64,000 bases of DNA from DASSUW01 sp963806395 (GTDB taxonomy: Bacteria > Actinomycetota > Thermoleophilia > Solirubrobacterales > Solirubrobacteraceae), in contig CAWDYI010000009.1 of the NCBI GenBank assembly GCA_963806395.1, forward strand, positions 310,001-374,000. Direction: 5' to 3'. The notes below the pieces were generated by a model. It was not told the origin of the DNA and did not search any database. It saw nothing but the letters and a program-made list of their open reading frames with translations. Every line of letters starts with the position of its first letter. Positions within the stretch are counted from its first letter, which is position 1. Shown here piece after piece: positions 16,811 through 26,083 of the stretch. The position numbers and the translations under genes are program-made.

Positions 16811-18121
16811 ATGACTGCTGTCTTCAGCGACTCGAACACGGTCGCGCACGTCCCACGGGTGCCCGGCATCCCGACCGTCGCAGTCCTGGGAATGGGCTAC
16901 GTCGGGCTGCCGACGAGCCTCGCCTTGCGCGAAGCCGGCTTCCCCGTCCTGGGCGTCGACATCTCACAGCGCCGCCTGCGTGACATCAAGGCCGGCGCCG
17001 TCGACCTGCTCGACCGCGATCGCCCGCGCCTGAACGAGGCGCTCGAGTCGGGCCGCTTCGCGCTCACAGCCGACGCCGCCGCACTCGGGCGCGTCGACGC
17101 CGTGATCATCGCCGTCCCGACCCCGGTCGACGGCGACCTCAACCCGGATCTGCGCGCGGTTCGCTCCGCGTGTGCAGCCGCCGTCGCCCACGCACACGTC
17201 GGCCAGACGCTGATCCTGACCTCGACGACATACGTCGGCACGACGCGCGACCTGCTGGTCGACCCGCTGCGCGCCCTCGGCTTCACCCCCGGGAAGGACA
17301 TCCACGTCGCCTTCGCGCCCGAGCGCATCAATCCGGGCGACGCGTTGTGGGAGCAGGCGATCGTCCCGCGCGTCCTCGGCGGCGCCACCCCCGCCTGCAC
17401 CAAGGCCGCGGCGCAGGTGCTGGCCGCGACCGCGTCGAGGCTGCACGTCGTCTCGTCGCTCGAGACGGCCGAGTTCACGAAGCTCCAGGAGAACACCTTC
17501 CGCGCCGTCAACGTGGCGTTCGCGAACGAGATGGCGGCGGCGGCCGGCTTCTACGGCGTCGATCCGGTCGAGGTGATCGATGCCGCAGCCACCAAGCCCT
17601 ACGGCTACATGGCCCACTACCCGGGCCCCGGCGTCGGCGGCCACTGCATCCCCGTCGACCCGTACTACCTGCTGACCCCGCTTCGCGAGGCCGGCGTCGC
17701 CTCGCCGGTGCTCGAGCACGCCATGGCGAGCGTCGCCGGGCGCCCCGCCCTCGTCGCCGACCGGGCGCTGCAGATCGCCGCCGGCCGCGGCATCGCCGAT
17801 GCGGACGCCCGCGTGCTGCTCGTCGGCGCCGCGTACAAGCCGGGAGTCGAGGACTTCCGCGAGTCCCCCGCGCTGCAGATCGCGCGACGGCTCGCCGAGC
17901 GAGGAGCGCAGGTCTCCTACCACGACCCTCTGATCGCGGAAGTCGAGGTCGAGGGTGCGGGGCTGCTCCGCAACGTCGAGGCGCCAGACGCGTCCGAGTA
18001 CGACCTCGTGCTCGTCGCGGTCGTGCACCCGGGCAACTCCTACGAGTTCCTGGCCGACGCCGAGCACGTGCTCGACGCCACGTACACGACGCCTGGCGGC
18101 AAGGTCCGCCACGCGCTGTGA
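16811..18121 (+). CDS. UDP-sugar 6-dehydrogenase (UDP-glucose / UDP-N-acetylhexosamine family)
   Basis: A 436-residue NAD-dependent enzyme that would make the uronic-acid precursor for the polymer built by the next gene. Visible features: N-terminal Rossmann motif GMGYVGLP; ITSTTYVGTT-type loop (LTSTTYVGTT); catalytic-domain motif FAPERINPGDAL; EFTKLQENTFRAVN; catalytic Cys in GVGGHCIPVDPYY; and C-terminal domain GAAYKPGVEDFRESPAL. The GHCIPVDPYY motif is closer to the WecC/WbpA UDP-N-acetylhexosamine branch than to classical UDP-glucose dehydrogenases, so the product may be UDP-ManNAcA or UDP-GlcNAcA rather than UDP-glucuronate. Its stop overlaps the GTG of the synthase gene (GTGA), indicating coupled translation. 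Confidence 0.88.
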   Translation: MTAVFSDSNTVAHVPRVPGIPTVAVLGMGYVGLPTSLALREAGFPVLGVDISQRRLRDIKAGAVDLLDRDRPRLNEALESGRFALTADAAALGRVDAVIIAVPTPVDGDLNPDLRAVRSACAAAVAHAHVGQTLILTSTTYVGTTRDLLVDPLRALGFTPGKDIHVAFAPERINPGDALWEQAIVPRVLGGATPACTKAAAQVLAATASRLHVVSSLETAEFTKLQENTFRAVNVAFANEMAAAAGFYGVDPVEVIDAAATKPYGYMAHYPGPGVGGHCIPVDPYYLLTPLREAGVASPVLEHAMASVAGRPALVADRALQIAAGRGIADADARVLLVGAAYKPGVEDFRESPALQIARRLAERGAQVSYHDPLIAEVEVEGAGLLRNVEAPDASEYDLVLVAVVHPGNSYEFLADAEHVLDATYTTPGGKVRHAL

Positions 18122-19590
18122 CCCCTGCCACGCTCGCCCCGCCGAGACCGGCCAAGACACCCGATGCCGAGCTCGAAGCGTTCGCGCTCGCGCCCGAGCG
18201 CGTCCAGGATGGGTTCACGCTCGTCCTCGGAGTCGAGCCGGTCGTGGCCGCGGCCGCGCCCGCGCCTGCCCCGAGCCCGCTGCCGAAGCGCCATCGCAGC
18301 ACGCTCGTCGACCGTGCCGCGCGCGGCATGGCGGTCGTCTACCTGTTCGCCGTGCTGGTCGCGGTCGTCGTCTACAAGGGCGCGTTCCTGCAGGCGCTGA
18401 TCGTCGACCCGCTGCTCGCGACCTACGGCGTCGTGGTCTGCGGCTTCATCGTCAGCCGCTTCGCGCTCAGCATCCTCTACCGGCCCGCGAAGCCCGCCGG
18501 CCTCGAGCCGCGCGTCGCGATCATCATGCCGGGCTTCAACGAGCAGGACGCGATCGGCGACTCGCTCCGGAGCCTGCTCGCGCTCGACTATCCGGCCGGG
18601 AAGCTCGAGATCGTCGCCGTCAACGACGGCTCGACCGACGGCACGCTGCGCGAGATGAACACGGTCGCGGCGCATTCCGGCGACCGCGTGCACGTCATCG
18701 ACCTCGGCACCAACCAGGGCAAGCGGGCCGCCATGGCCGCCGGCATCCGCGCCACGGACGCCGAGATCGTCGCGTTCGTCGACTCGGACTCGGTGCTCGA
18801 ACCGGACGCGCTCCGGATCCTCGTGCAGGGCTTCGCCGAGGAGAAGGTCGGCGCGATCTGCGGCCACGCGGACGTGCTCAACCTGGACGAGACGTGGCTG
18901 ACGAAGATGCAGGCCGTCCGCTACTTCGTGGCCTTCAAGGTCGTCAAGGCCGCCGAGTCGGTCTTCAGTGCGGTCACCTGCTGCTCCGGCTGCTTCTCCG
19001 CCTACCGGCGCGAGGCGATCCTGCCCCACCTGGACTGGTGGGAGCACCAGACCTTCCTGGGCCGCCCGTCGACCTTCGGTGACGACCGCTCGCTCACCAA
19101 CTGCGTGCTGCGCACGTGGAAGGTCCGGTACGAGTCGCGCGCCGTCTCGCACACGATCGTGCCGTCGGACTTCAAGCAGTTCATGACCCAGCAGCTGCGC
19201 TGGAAGCGCTCGTGGACGCGTGAGTCGCTGATCGTCAGCACGTTCATCTGGCGCAAGCACCCGATCGCGTCCGCCTCGGCCTACGTCGGCATGCTGCTGC
19301 CGCTGGTCGCGCCGCTGATCGCCGTCAGGGCGATCGTCTACGGACCGCTCGTGAACGACACCGGCGCGCCGTACCTCTACCTGCTCGGCGTCTACTCGAT
19401 GGCGGTCGCGTACGGCCTCTACTACGCCGCGCGCAAGTCCCGCTACGACTCGCTGTGGATCTTCGGCGTCGCCTTCTGCTTCTTCTACCTGTTCTTCCTG
19501 CTGTGGCAGACGTACTGGGCGATGCTCACCGCGCGCTCGTCGTCCTGGGGCACGCGCCCGGCCACCGCCGGGTCGAAGGAGACGCCGTGA
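18118..19590 (+). CDS. Processive family 2 glycosyltransferase (hyaluronan/chitin/PNAG synthase type)
   Basis: A 490-residue membrane synthase. An N-terminal cytoplasmic tail of about 70 residues rich in Ala/Pro precedes two transmembrane helices (about 78-125). The GT-A domain follows: IIMPGFNEQDAI, VAVNDGSTDGT, DSDS (UDP/metal binding), a TCCSGCFSAYRR acceptor loop, the GDDRSLTN catalytic motif and QQLRWKRSW (QxxRW product-binding motif). Further helices lie at about 380-480. This architecture is shared by HasA, NodC and PgaC. Flanking uronic-acid, amino-sugar and deacetylase genes suggest an amino-sugar-containing exopolysaccharide, perhaps alternating with a uronic acid. Start GTG overlaps the upstream stop; stop overlaps the downstream GTG. 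Confidence 0.88.
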   Translation: MTPATLAPPRPAKTPDAELEAFALAPERVQDGFTLVLGVEPVVAAAAPAPAPSPLPKRHRSTLVDRAARGMAVVYLFAVLVAVVVYKGAFLQALIVDPLLATYGVVVCGFIVSRFALSILYRPAKPAGLEPRVAIIMPGFNEQDAIGDSLRSLLALDYPAGKLEIVAVNDGSTDGTLREMNTVAAHSGDRVHVIDLGTNQGKRAAMAAGIRATDAEIVAFVDSDSVLEPDALRILVQGFAEEKVGAICGHADVLNLDETWLTKMQAVRYFVAFKVVKAAESVFSAVTCCSGCFSAYRREAILPHLDWWEHQTFLGRPSTFGDDRSLTNCVLRTWKVRYESRAVSHTIVPSDFKQFMTQQLRWKRSWTRESLIVSTFIWRKHPIASASAYVGMLLPLVAPLIAVRAIVYGPLVNDTGAPYLYLLGVYSMAVAYGLYYAARKSRYDSLWIFGVAFCFFYLFFLLWQTYWAMLTARSSSWGTRPATAGSKETP

Positions 19591-20570
19591 AGCGCTTCCT
19601 GTCGCTCCTGCTGCTTCCGCTGTCGGTGATCCCGTTCGTCGGGCTCGCGCCGCAGATCGTGAACTCGCACCAGCGGTTCGAGCGCGAACACAACATGGAT
19701 GCGCTGCCCGCACCGCGGGTCAGCCTCACCGGCGCCGAGCGCTTGCGCTTCGTGCAGTTCCCGGCGCCTGCCAAAGAGGTCCCGGTGCTCGTCTGGCACG
19801 GCATCGTGCCGGCGAACGACGGCTACTCGACCAGCCAGCGGGCGTTCGCCCGCCAGCTGGCACTGTTGAAGTCGCTCGGCTACACGGCGATCTCGACCCG
19901 CCAGTGGGCGGACTTCCGCTCGGGCGTGATCGGCGGACTGCCCGACAAGCCGATCCTGCTGACGTTCGACGACGGCCGGCTGGACTCCTACCGGGGTGCG
20001 GACGCCGTCCTGAAGCAGATGCACATGCGGGCGGCGATGTTCGTCATCACCGGCGAGATCGAGAAGGTCAGCCCGTTCTACCTGACGTGGGCCGAGCTGC
20101 ACAAGATGCGGTCCTCGGGCCGCTGGGACATCGAGCCGCACGCTCACGACGGGCATCGCGAGGTCGCCATAGCGAGCGACGGAACGAGTGCCCCGTTCTA
20201 TGCGGCACGCCGCTTCACCCGCTCCGAAGGGCTCGAGTCGCTGCGGCTGTGGGAGGCGCGCGTGAGCGGCGACCTGTTCGCCGTCCGCGAGCGTTTCGCC
20301 GCCCAGGGCATCGAGCCGCAGACGTTCGCGGTGCCGTTCGGCGACTACGGGCAGCGCGGCGCGAACGACGCCGCGATCCCGACGCTGCTGAGCGGGCTGC
20401 TGACCCGCCAGTTCGGCAGCTTCTTCATCCAGGCCGACGACGACGACCCCGGCTTCACCGTGCCGGGCACCGGAGCCGCGGAGCGCTACGAGCTTCGCAC
20501 CGGCACGAGTCTCGACGCCCTGTACGGCTGGCTGAGCCGGCATTCCAAGACCGACGAGACGAGGAACTAG
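19587..20570 (+). CDS. Polysaccharide deacetylase (CE4/NodB-type)
   Basis: A 327-residue protein with an N-terminal hydrophobic segment (FLSLLLLPLSVIPFVGLAP) acting as signal or anchor. The CE4 metal site is intact: LLTFDDG (base and metal Asp), HAHDGH (His ligands) and the later FAVPFGDYGQRG motif. By analogy with IcaB/PgaB it would remove N-acetyl groups from the polymer made by the adjacent synthase at the cell surface. The GTG at 19587 overlaps the synthase stop. The lipoprotein at 246-1166 is a paralogue that has lost these ligands. Confidence 0.85.
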   Translation: MKRFLSLLLLPLSVIPFVGLAPQIVNSHQRFEREHNMDALPAPRVSLTGAERLRFVQFPAPAKEVPVLVWHGIVPANDGYSTSQRAFARQLALLKSLGYTAISTRQWADFRSGVIGGLPDKPILLTFDDGRLDSYRGADAVLKQMHMRAAMFVITGEIEKVSPFYLTWAELHKMRSSGRWDIEPHAHDGHREVAIASDGTSAPFYAARRFTRSEGLESLRLWEARVSGDLFAVRERFAAQGIEPQTFAVPFGDYGQRGANDAAIPTLLSGLLTRQFGSFFIQADDDDPGFTVPGTGAAERYELRTGTSLDALYGWLSRHSKTDETRN

Positions 20571-20572
20571 AC

Positions 20573-22411
20573 ATGTGCGGAATCTTGGGATACACCGGTG
20601 CCCGCCCGGCTCGCCCGCTGCTGCTCGACGGGCTGTCCGCGCTCGAGTACCGCGGCTACGACTCGGCGGGAATCGCCGTCTGCCATGCCGACGGGACCGT
20701 CGAGACGGTCCGCTCGGTCGGCAACCTCGCCGCCCTGCGCACGGTCGCCGGGCTCGTTCCGGCCGGCGCCGTCGCGGTCGACGACGAGCCGACGGCCGGC
20801 CTCGGCCACACGCGCTGGGCGACGCACGGCGCCGTCACGGAGGCCAACGCCCACCCGCACACCGACAACGCGGGCCGCGTTCACATCGTGCTCAACGGCA
20901 TCGTCGAGAACTGGCTCAGCCTGCGCCTGGAGCTCGAAGCCGCCGGCGCCGAGTTCATGAGCGACACCGACGCGGAGGTCGTCGCGCACCTGATCGCGTC
21001 GTTCTACGACGGCGATCTCGAGGCCGCGGTCGACCGCGCGCGGCGCAAGCTGCGTGGGCAGTGGGCGGTCGCCGCCGTCGCCGCCGACCAGCCCGGCACG
21101 ATCGTCGGCATCCGCAAGGAGGCGCCGCTGGTCGTGGGCCTCGGCGACGGCGAGAACTTCATCGCCTCCGCCGTCGTCGCGTTCGCGTCCGAGACGCGAC
21201 GCGTGCTCGAGATCGCGGACCGCGAGCTCGTCACGCTGACCGCGGCGGGCGTCGCGGTCGCAGGCCGCCCCGGCGCCTCCGAACATGCCGTGCTCGCCTC
21301 CGCCGACCACCGCGCGCCGGACAAGGGCGGCTTCGACACGTACATGCGCAAGGAGATCTTCGAGCAGCCGGCCGCCGTCGCCGCCACCGTCTTCGAGCAC
21401 CTCGTCGACTGCGAAGGACCCGAGCTGAGCATCCCGACCGAGGAGCTGGCGGCGCTGCGCGCCGTGCGCATCGTCGCCTGCGGCAGCTCGTACCACGCCG
21501 GCCTGGCGGCACGCGAGATCATCGAGACCTGGGCCGGCCTGCCCGTCGAGGTCGACGTCGCGTCCGAGCACCGCTACCGCGCCGCCCCCGGCGGCGACGG
21601 CGAGCTGCTGATCGGGATCACGCAGTCCGGCGAGACGGCCGACACGCTCGCCGCCATGCGCGAGGCGCAGTCGCGCGGCAACCGCGTGCTGGCGCTCACC
21701 AACAACGCGGACTCGCAGGCCGCCCGCGAGGCCGACGCGGTGCTGCTCACGCACGCCGGCACCGAGATCGGCGTCGCCGCGACGAAGACGTTCACGGCGC
21801 AGGTCGCCGCGCTGGCGGCGCTCGGGCTGCGGCTCTCCGGCGCCCGCGGGTCGCTCGACGCCGACCGCCGGCGAACGCTGGCGGGCGAGCTCGCCGCGCT
21901 GCCGGACCTGATCGAGCGCGCGATCGCCGCAGCCGACGAGTGGGCCGCGCGCGTCGCGCCGGCGTTCGCGGACGCGCCGATGGTGATGTTCCTGGGCCGC
22001 CAGGGTGGCGCGGCGATCGCCATGGAGGGCGCGCTGAAGCTCAAGGAGGTCTCCTACATCCCGTCCGACGCCTATCCGGCCGGGGAGATGAAGCACGGGC
22101 CGATCGCCCTGCTGTCCGAGGGCACCCCGGTCGTCTGCATCGCCACCGCCGGGCCGCTCCAGGACAAGCTGTACTCCAACATGGCCGAGGTGCGGGCGCG
22201 CGGCGCGCACGTGTACGCCGTCGCATGCGAGACCGACGAAGCGGCCGCCTCGTACGCCGACGACGTCGTGCGCGTCCCCGCCACGTCACCGGAGCTGCAG
22301 GCGCTGCTCGCGGTCGTGCCGCTGCAGCTGCTCGCCTACCACGTCGCGATCGCGCGTGGGCTCAACGTGGACCAGCCGCGCAACCTCGCCAAGACCGTCA
22401 CGGTCGAGTAG
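20573..22411 (+). CDS. glmS: Glutamine-fructose-6-phosphate aminotransferase
   Basis: 612 residues, the usual size for GlmS. MCGILGYTG supplies the N-terminal nucleophilic Cys2, and LSALEYRGYDSAGIA and GHTRWATHG complete the glutaminase domain. Two SIS isomerase domains follow (CGSSYHAGL, ITQSGETADT, KEVSYIPSDAYPAGEMKHGPIAL, ending QPRNLAKTVTVE). It makes glucosamine-6-phosphate, the committed step to UDP-GlcNAc. Its placement inside the exopolysaccharide operon, two bases after the deacetylase stop, suggests a dedicated copy feeding the synthase. A separate housekeeping copy elsewhere would be expected but cannot be seen here. Confidence 0.95.
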   Translation: MCGILGYTGARPARPLLLDGLSALEYRGYDSAGIAVCHADGTVETVRSVGNLAALRTVAGLVPAGAVAVDDEPTAGLGHTRWATHGAVTEANAHPHTDNAGRVHIVLNGIVENWLSLRLELEAAGAEFMSDTDAEVVAHLIASFYDGDLEAAVDRARRKLRGQWAVAAVAADQPGTIVGIRKEAPLVVGLGDGENFIASAVVAFASETRRVLEIADRELVTLTAAGVAVAGRPGASEHAVLASADHRAPDKGGFDTYMRKEIFEQPAAVAATVFEHLVDCEGPELSIPTEELAALRAVRIVACGSSYHAGLAAREIIETWAGLPVEVDVASEHRYRAAPGGDGELLIGITQSGETADTLAAMREAQSRGNRVLALTNNADSQAAREADAVLLTHAGTEIGVAATKTFTAQVAALAALGLRLSGARGSLDADRRRTLAGELAALPDLIERAIAAADEWAARVAPAFADAPMVMFLGRQGGAAIAMEGALKLKEVSYIPSDAYPAGEMKHGPIALLSEGTPVVCIATAGPLQDKLYSNMAEVRARGAHVYAVACETDEAAASYADDVVRVPATSPELQALLAVVPLQLLAYHVAIARGLNVDQPRNLAKTVTVE

Positions 22412-22419
22412 GAGGCCAC

Positions 22420-24234
22420 ATGATTCGCCGAACGCTGATCCTCACCGCGCTGCTCGCCGCGGGTCTCCCGGCCGCGGCGTACGCCGCGCCGCGCGCCCCC
22501 GCCGGCATCGCCGTCCAGCCCTCCGGCACGACCGCCGCCGTCCTGTCATGGGACGCGGCGAAGGGCGCCACGCGCTACCAGGTCCTCCGCTCCGGCACGA
22601 CGGTCGCCGGCACGAAGCGACGAAGGCTCAAGGTGCCGCTCGGCACCGGCGCGGTGCGCTACCAGGTCGTGGCGGTCAACCGCCGCGGACAGCTGAGCCG
22701 CCGCTCGCGCGCCGTCACCGTGCTCCCCAGCCACTCGCGCCCGCGCGCGCCGTTCTCTCCTGCCGTCACGAAGGCCACTGCGACGACGGCATCGCTGACG
22801 TGGGGCAAGTCGAAGGCGGCGCGCGCCCGCATCGCGTCGTACCGCATTCGCATCGGCGGGCGCACCCTGCGCAGCGTCAAGCGCACGCGCGTGCGCCTCA
22901 CCGGGCTCCGCCGCGGCCGCACGCTGGTCTTCCGGGTCGTGGCGATCGACTCGCTCGGCTGGGCCTCGAAGCCCTCGGGTCCGATCACCGTGATCACCGG
23001 GCACCTGCCGCCGCGGGCACCGGGCGCGCCGTGGGCCACATCGGTCAGCGCCACGACGCTGTCGCTCGCGTGGAACCGCCCGAAGCTGCGCAAGGGGTCG
23101 AAGCTGCGCGGCTACCGCGTGCTGCGCGACGGCCTCGTCGTCTCGCAGGTCGCGGTCAGGAGCGCCATCCGCGAGAACCTCGCCGCCAGGTCGACGCACG
23201 ACTGGTCGGTTGCCACGGTCGACAGCCGCGGCTACGCGTCCAAGCCGTCGGCCGTCACGCGCATCGTGCAGCAGGACCCGCCGCCGACCCGCGGCGCCGC
23301 GCACGCCTTCCTGCTCGCCTCCACGGACACGTCGTTCGCCGCGTTCCGCGCCCGCTACACGCAGATCGCGGTCGTCTACCCGACGTTCTTCGACTGCAAC
23401 GTGGTCACGGGAGCGCTCGAGGGAGCCGACGATCGCCTGATCGTCGAGTTCGCCCAGGACCGCAAGGTCAAGGTGTTGCCGCGCTTCAACTGCCAGACGA
23501 CGGCCGTGCTCCACCGGATCCTCACGGACCCGGCGACGCGGACACGGTGGCTGGACGCGATCGTCGCGTCCGTCGACCGGTACGGCTATGACGGCGTGAA
23601 CATCGACTTCGAGGCGGTCGCGGCCACCGACCGTGACGCGCTGACCGCGTTCATGGCCGTGCTGTCAGGCCGGCTGCACGCGAAGGGCAAGCTGCTGTCG
23701 CAGGCCGTCTCGGGCAAGACCCGCGACGTCCCGAACCACCCGCGCTCGACGGCGTTCGACTACGTCGCGCTGTCGCAGTACAACGACTACATCTTCGTGA
23801 TGGCCTGGGGCATCCACTGGTCGACCAGCGTGCCCGGCGCGCAGGACGACCTCGGCTGGGTGCGCCAGATCGCCGACTACGTCGCGACGATGCCGAACAA
23901 GCAGAAGTTCGTCATGGGCACGATGCTCTACGGCTTCGACTGGCCCGCAGGCGGCGGACCCAGCCACCCGGGGGTCGCGAGGCACTACGGCGAGATCCAG
24001 GCGCTGATCGCGCAGTACGGCGCCAATCCCGTCTATGACGCGGCCAAGGACTCCTGGCACTTCAACTACACGGACGCATCCGGCACCGGCCACGAGGTCT
24101 GGTACAGCGACGCGCCGGTGGTCATCCGCCGCGTGGCGCTGGCTCGGGCGCGCGGTCTCGGATTCGGCTTCTGGCGGGTCGGCCAGGAGGACGGGCGCAT
24201 GTGGGCCGCCCCACAGCTCGGAGGGGCCGGATGA
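22420..24234 (+). CDS. Secreted GH18-family glycosidase with FN3 domains
   Basis: A 604-residue protein from the ATG at 22420 (GGAGG upstream). A signal peptide (LILTALLAAGLPAAAYA) is followed by three fibronectin-III-like repeats (about 25-105, 108-190, 195-280), each ending with a WASKPS/YASKPS-type strand. A GH18 TIM barrel occupies about 290-604. The catalytic strand reads YDGVNIDFEA (DxxDxDxE family with Asn at one position and the acid Glu kept), as in spore-cortex/peptidoglycan GH18 enzymes; FVMGTMLYGFDW and GFGFWRVGQEDG are later barrel strands. It probably cleaves or trims the amino-sugar polymer made by the operon, although peptidoglycan is also possible. Confidence 0.82.
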   Translation: MIRRTLILTALLAAGLPAAAYAAPRAPAGIAVQPSGTTAAVLSWDAAKGATRYQVLRSGTTVAGTKRRRLKVPLGTGAVRYQVVAVNRRGQLSRRSRAVTVLPSHSRPRAPFSPAVTKATATTASLTWGKSKAARARIASYRIRIGGRTLRSVKRTRVRLTGLRRGRTLVFRVVAIDSLGWASKPSGPITVITGHLPPRAPGAPWATSVSATTLSLAWNRPKLRKGSKLRGYRVLRDGLVVSQVAVRSAIRENLAARSTHDWSVATVDSRGYASKPSAVTRIVQQDPPPTRGAAHAFLLASTDTSFAAFRARYTQIAVVYPTFFDCNVVTGALEGADDRLIVEFAQDRKVKVLPRFNCQTTAVLHRILTDPATRTRWLDAIVASVDRYGYDGVNIDFEAVAATDRDALTAFMAVLSGRLHAKGKLLSQAVSGKTRDVPNHPRSTAFDYVALSQYNDYIFVMAWGIHWSTSVPGAQDDLGWVRQIADYVATMPNKQKFVMGTMLYGFDWPAGGGPSHPGVARHYGEIQALIAQYGANPVYDAAKDSWHFNYTDASGTGHEVWYSDAPVVIRRVALARARGLGFGFWRVGQEDGRMWAAPQLGGAG

Positions 24235-24250
24235 GGCGCGCCGCCCGCTG

Positions 24251-25207
24251 ATGGGCGCCACAGCCGCACTGCTGCTCGCCGCGGTGGCGCTCGCCACCGG
24301 ACCCGAGCAGCAGCGCAAGCCGGGACCGCCGCCAAAGGTGTTCGCGTTCGTCTCCCGCGTCGAAGGCGCGGAGATCGCGCGGCTCAAGGAGGTCGGCCTG
24401 CGCATCGACGTGATCGCGCCGAACTGGTACACGCTCGACGTACGCTCGGGAAACCTGGCGACGCCGCTGCGCACGAACGCCGACCCGCTGCTGGTCACCG
24501 CACTCGAACGGGGCGTGCGTGTCTGGCCGACCGTGAACGCGCTCACCGGCGGCGCTCGCCGCTGGGAGCGCCGGGCGGTGCGCACCCGGATCGCCGCTTC
24601 GCTGCGGGCCGCCGCGCTCACTCCCGGGGTGAGCGGCGTGACGCTCGACATGGAGGAGCTGCGCCCCGGTCAGCGGAGACGGTTCAGCGCGCTCGTGCGC
24701 GAGGCCGCCGCCGGTCTGCACGCGGTCGACCGCAAGCTCGCCGTCTACGTGCCGCGGCCCGGCCCGGTCGCGGGCGCCGCATACGACTGGCGCGCGCTCG
24801 CCCGCCACGCCGACCTGCTGCTCGCCTCCGGCTACAACGAGCATTGGGCCGGCGGGACCCCTGGTCCGATCACCACGGCACGCGGGTTCGACGACATCGT
24901 CGAGCGGGCGCTGGACGCCGGCGGCCGCCGCAAAGCCGTGCCCGTCCTCGGCGCCTTCGGCTATCGCTGGCCGGCAGGCGGGCAGGGTCAGCTGATCTCG
25001 ACGAGCGACGCGGAGGAGCTCCCGCGCGGCGGCCGCGTCCGCGCGGAAGCCGACACCGTCGTCTACAACACCGGCGCCGGCCTGCGCGCCCGCGCGCGCG
25101 CCGCGCGAGCCGCCGGCGCACGCTGGATCGGCCTGTTCTCGCTCGGCCGCGAGCCCGCGCGGTTCTGGCGCGGCCTGCAGACCGCCCGCGGCGCGGCTAG
25201 GAAATGA
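24251..25207 (+). CDS. Secreted degenerate GH18-like protein
   Basis: A 318-residue protein from the ATG at 24251, with a short hydrophobic leader (TAALLLAAVALATG). The barrel resembles the preceding gene: DVIAPNWYTLDV, VWPTVNA, GVSGVTLDMEEL and LLASGYNEHW. The catalytic strand SGVTLDMEE lacks the first Asp of DxxDxDxE but keeps the terminal Asp-x-Glu, so activity is uncertain. It follows the FN3-GH18 gene with a 16-base gap and is probably the last gene of the operon. Its stop overlaps the convergent receiver gene by 11 bases. Longer in-frame starts exist inside the previous gene but would displace the signal sequence. Confidence 0.7.
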   Translation: MGATAALLLAAVALATGPEQQRKPGPPPKVFAFVSRVEGAEIARLKEVGLRIDVIAPNWYTLDVRSGNLATPLRTNADPLLVTALERGVRVWPTVNALTGGARRWERRAVRTRIAASLRAAALTPGVSGVTLDMEELRPGQRRRFSALVREAAAGLHAVDRKLAVYVPRPGPVAGAAYDWRALARHADLLLASGYNEHWAGGTPGPITTARGFDDIVERALDAGGRRKAVPVLGAFGYRWPAGGQGQLISTSDAEELPRGGRVRAEADTVVYNTGAGLRARARAARAAGARWIGLFSLGREPARFWRGLQTARGAARK

Positions 25208-25583
25208 GCGACGCGAGCCGGTCGGCGAGGCGCGCGAAGCCGTCGGCATCGCCCGGCTTCTCGACGTGAAGGGCAGCGCCGAGCGCGAGCGAGCGGTCGC
25301 GGTCGGCGGGATTCTCGGACGACGTCACGACGACGGCCGTGACGCCGGCGAGCCGGGGGTCACCGGCGCGCTCGGCCAGCAGCTCGTGGCCGCTGCGCCC
25401 GGGCACCGCGAGGTCGAGCACCAGCAGGTCGGGCACCGCGAGGTCGGGATCGGCGAGCCGGCGCGACGCCGCCAGGCCGTCCTCGAACTCCTCGATCGTG
25501 CATCCGGGCACGCGCTCGCTGAGCGCATGGCGCAGGAGCCGCGCATGCAATGGGTGGTCCTCGACCACGACGACGAGCGGCAT
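25197..25583 (-). CDS. Single-domain response regulator
   Basis: A 128-residue stand-alone receiver of the Rcp/CheY type. The acidic pocket is VVVEDHP, the phospho-acceptor Asp lies in LLVLDLAVPG (about residue 61), the switch Thr/Ser in VVVTSSENP and the conserved Lys in HVEKPG. There is no output domain, so it must act by protein-protein contact or in a phosphorelay. It is divergent from the second receiver gene with only 44 bases between starts, so promoters overlap. The start chosen is the ATG at 25583, which begins directly at strand 1. Confidence 0.85.
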   Translation of the reverse strand: MPLVVVVEDHPLHARLLRHALSERVPGCTIEEFEDGLAASRRLADPDLAVPDLLVLDLAVPGRSGHELLAERAGDPRLAGVTAVVVTSSENPADRDRSLALGAALHVEKPGDADGFARLADRLASLIS

Positions 25584-25627
25584 TGTCACCACTCTTCCAC
25601 TTTCCGGCGCACAGGACAATTGCCAAT

Positions 25628-25984
25628 ATGTCCAAGCGTGTCCTGGTGGTCGACGACCATCCCGCGGTTACGCTGGCGCTGAAGGTCGCGTTCCGGATCG
25701 ACGGGCGCTTCGAACTCGGCGGCGCCGCCGCCACCGCGGCAGAGGGGCTCGAGCAGACAGACGGCCAACACGCCATCTTGCTCGACCTCCACCTGCCGGA
25801 CATGAGCGGCCCGGAGCTGGTCGCGGCGTTCCGCGCGCGGGCGCCCGGAATCCCGCTGATCCTGCACTCCGCGGCCGATGGGACGGCCGCCGTGGAGGCC
25901 GTGCGGGGGCTGGTCGACGCGGTGACGCTCAAGAGCGAGGTCGCCGATGTGCTCGCCGCACTGGCGCGCCTGACGGGCGACTGA
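25628..25984 (+). CDS. Single-domain response regulator
   Basis: A 118-residue stand-alone receiver: VLVVDDHPAV (acidic pocket), AILLDLHLPDMSG (phospho-acceptor Asp about residue 57), LILHSAADG (switch region) and VTLKSEV (conserved Lys). No DNA-binding domain follows; the chain ends 14 residues later. It sits 99 bases upstream of a multi-PAS histidine kinase on the same strand and is the likely partner. Together with the divergent receiver at 25197-25583 it gives the kinase two candidate receivers. Confidence 0.85.
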   Translation: MSKRVLVVDDHPAVTLALKVAFRIDGRFELGGAAATAAEGLEQTDGQHAILLDLHLPDMSGPELVAAFRARAPGIPLILHSAADGTAAVEAVRGLVDAVTLKSEVADVLAALARLTGD

Positions 25985-26083
25985 CGAACCTGGCGGGATT
26001 CGGCACCGCGCTCGGTCTACCCTGGAGACGTCCGCCCGCTGCCAGCCGCCTCGATCGCGCAGCCCGCCTACGTTGTCGAGCAG

